Shown here one piece after another: positions 5,622 to 5,777 of a DNA stretch of 5,777 nt. The DNA is from Actinomycetota bacterium. GTDB taxonomy: Bacteria > Actinomycetota > Actinomycetes > S36-B12 > UBA10799. The notes below the pieces were generated by a model. It worked only from the letters and a program-made list of their open reading frames with translations, had not been told where the DNA came from and searched no databases. The position numbers and the translations under genes were made by a program. Location: assembly GCA_003452655.1 (NCBI GenBank), contig DMNR01000047.1:2241-8017 (forward strand), read 5' to 3'. Numbering within the stretch: position 1 is the first letter of the stretch; each line of letters starts with the position of its first letter.

Positions 5622-5777
5622 ATGCCTCGCCGCGATGACATCAACAGCGTGCTCGTGATCGGTTCCGGACCGATCGTCATTGGCCAAGCTTGCGAGTTTG
5701 ACTACTCGGGGACCCAGGCGTGCCGCATCCTTCGTGACGAAGGTATTCGGGTAATCCTGGTCAACAGCAACCCGGCG
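5622..5777 (+). CDS. carB: Carbamoyl phosphate synthetase, large subunit, N-terminal fragment (3' end outside window)
   Basis: CarB is the ATP-dependent synthetase subunit that makes carbamoyl phosphate from bicarbonate, ammonia from CarA, and two ATP. Only the first 52 codons are in the window; full CarB is usually about 1,050-1,110 residues. They match the very conserved start of the family: [20 protein letters not shown] at 1-20, [20 protein letters not shown] at 21-40, and VILVNSNPA at 44-52. This is the opening pre-ATP-grasp Rossmann-like segment. The ATG is three bases after the carA stop, with AGGGAG at 5609-5614 seven bases upstream. The frame stays open to the last base, so the truncation is due to the window edge. 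Confidence 0.98.
   Translation, partial: MPRRDDINSVLVIGSGPIVIGQACEFDYSGTQACRILRDEGIRVILVNSNPA

Noticed and set aside
1..5777. Mobile element, CRISPR array, tRNA/rRNA or a novel defence system
   Set aside because: No transposase or integrase motifs, terminal inverted repeats, regular spaced repeats or RNA gene signatures were seen; the window is filled by core metabolic and regulatory genes.

Overview
The window reads as chromosomal DNA of a fairly GC-rich actinobacterium. The strongest taxonomic signal is the minus-strand gene at 315-803, an almost full-length match to the actinobacterial developmental regulator BldD. It is followed, in divergent orientation, by a pyr operon in the order known from Streptomyces and Mycobacterium: pyrR, pyrB, pyrC, a small membrane protein gene, carA, carB. 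I cannot assign genus or species. Every gene here belongs to a recognisable family, and I find no undescribed multi-gene system, mobile element, CRISPR array, tRNA or rRNA.

Layout. 1-282 is the 3' end of a pyruvate kinase gene on the plus strand. It converges on bldD (minus strand, 315-803) across a 32-base gap. The 267-base stretch 804-1070 is a divergent regulatory region. On the bldD side it holds a plausible promoter whose -10 lies inside a BldD-box-like palindrome, consistent with autorepression. On the pyr side it holds a PyrR-binding RNA stem-loop whose 3' arm pairs with the pyrR Shine-Dalgarno sequence. From 1071 to the window end runs the pyr operon. Junctions are 4 or 1 bases of overlap for the first three pairs and 3-base gaps for the last two, so it is almost certainly one transcript with strong translational coupling.

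How the genes work together. CarA and CarB make carbamoyl phosphate from glutamine, bicarbonate and ATP. PyrB joins it to aspartate, and PyrC closes the ring to dihydroorotate. PyrR senses UMP/UTP (opposed by PRPP) and binds the leader RNA. No intrinsic terminator is visible between the stem-loop and the start codon, and the stem-loop covers the ribosome-binding site. Control is therefore predicted to be translational, as described for Mycobacterium smegmatis, rather than by the transcription attenuation used in Bacillus. The 179-residue protein between pyrC and carA is a single-pass membrane protein with a PH-like cytoplasmic domain. It is conserved at this locus but has no established function, and it is the main open question in the window.
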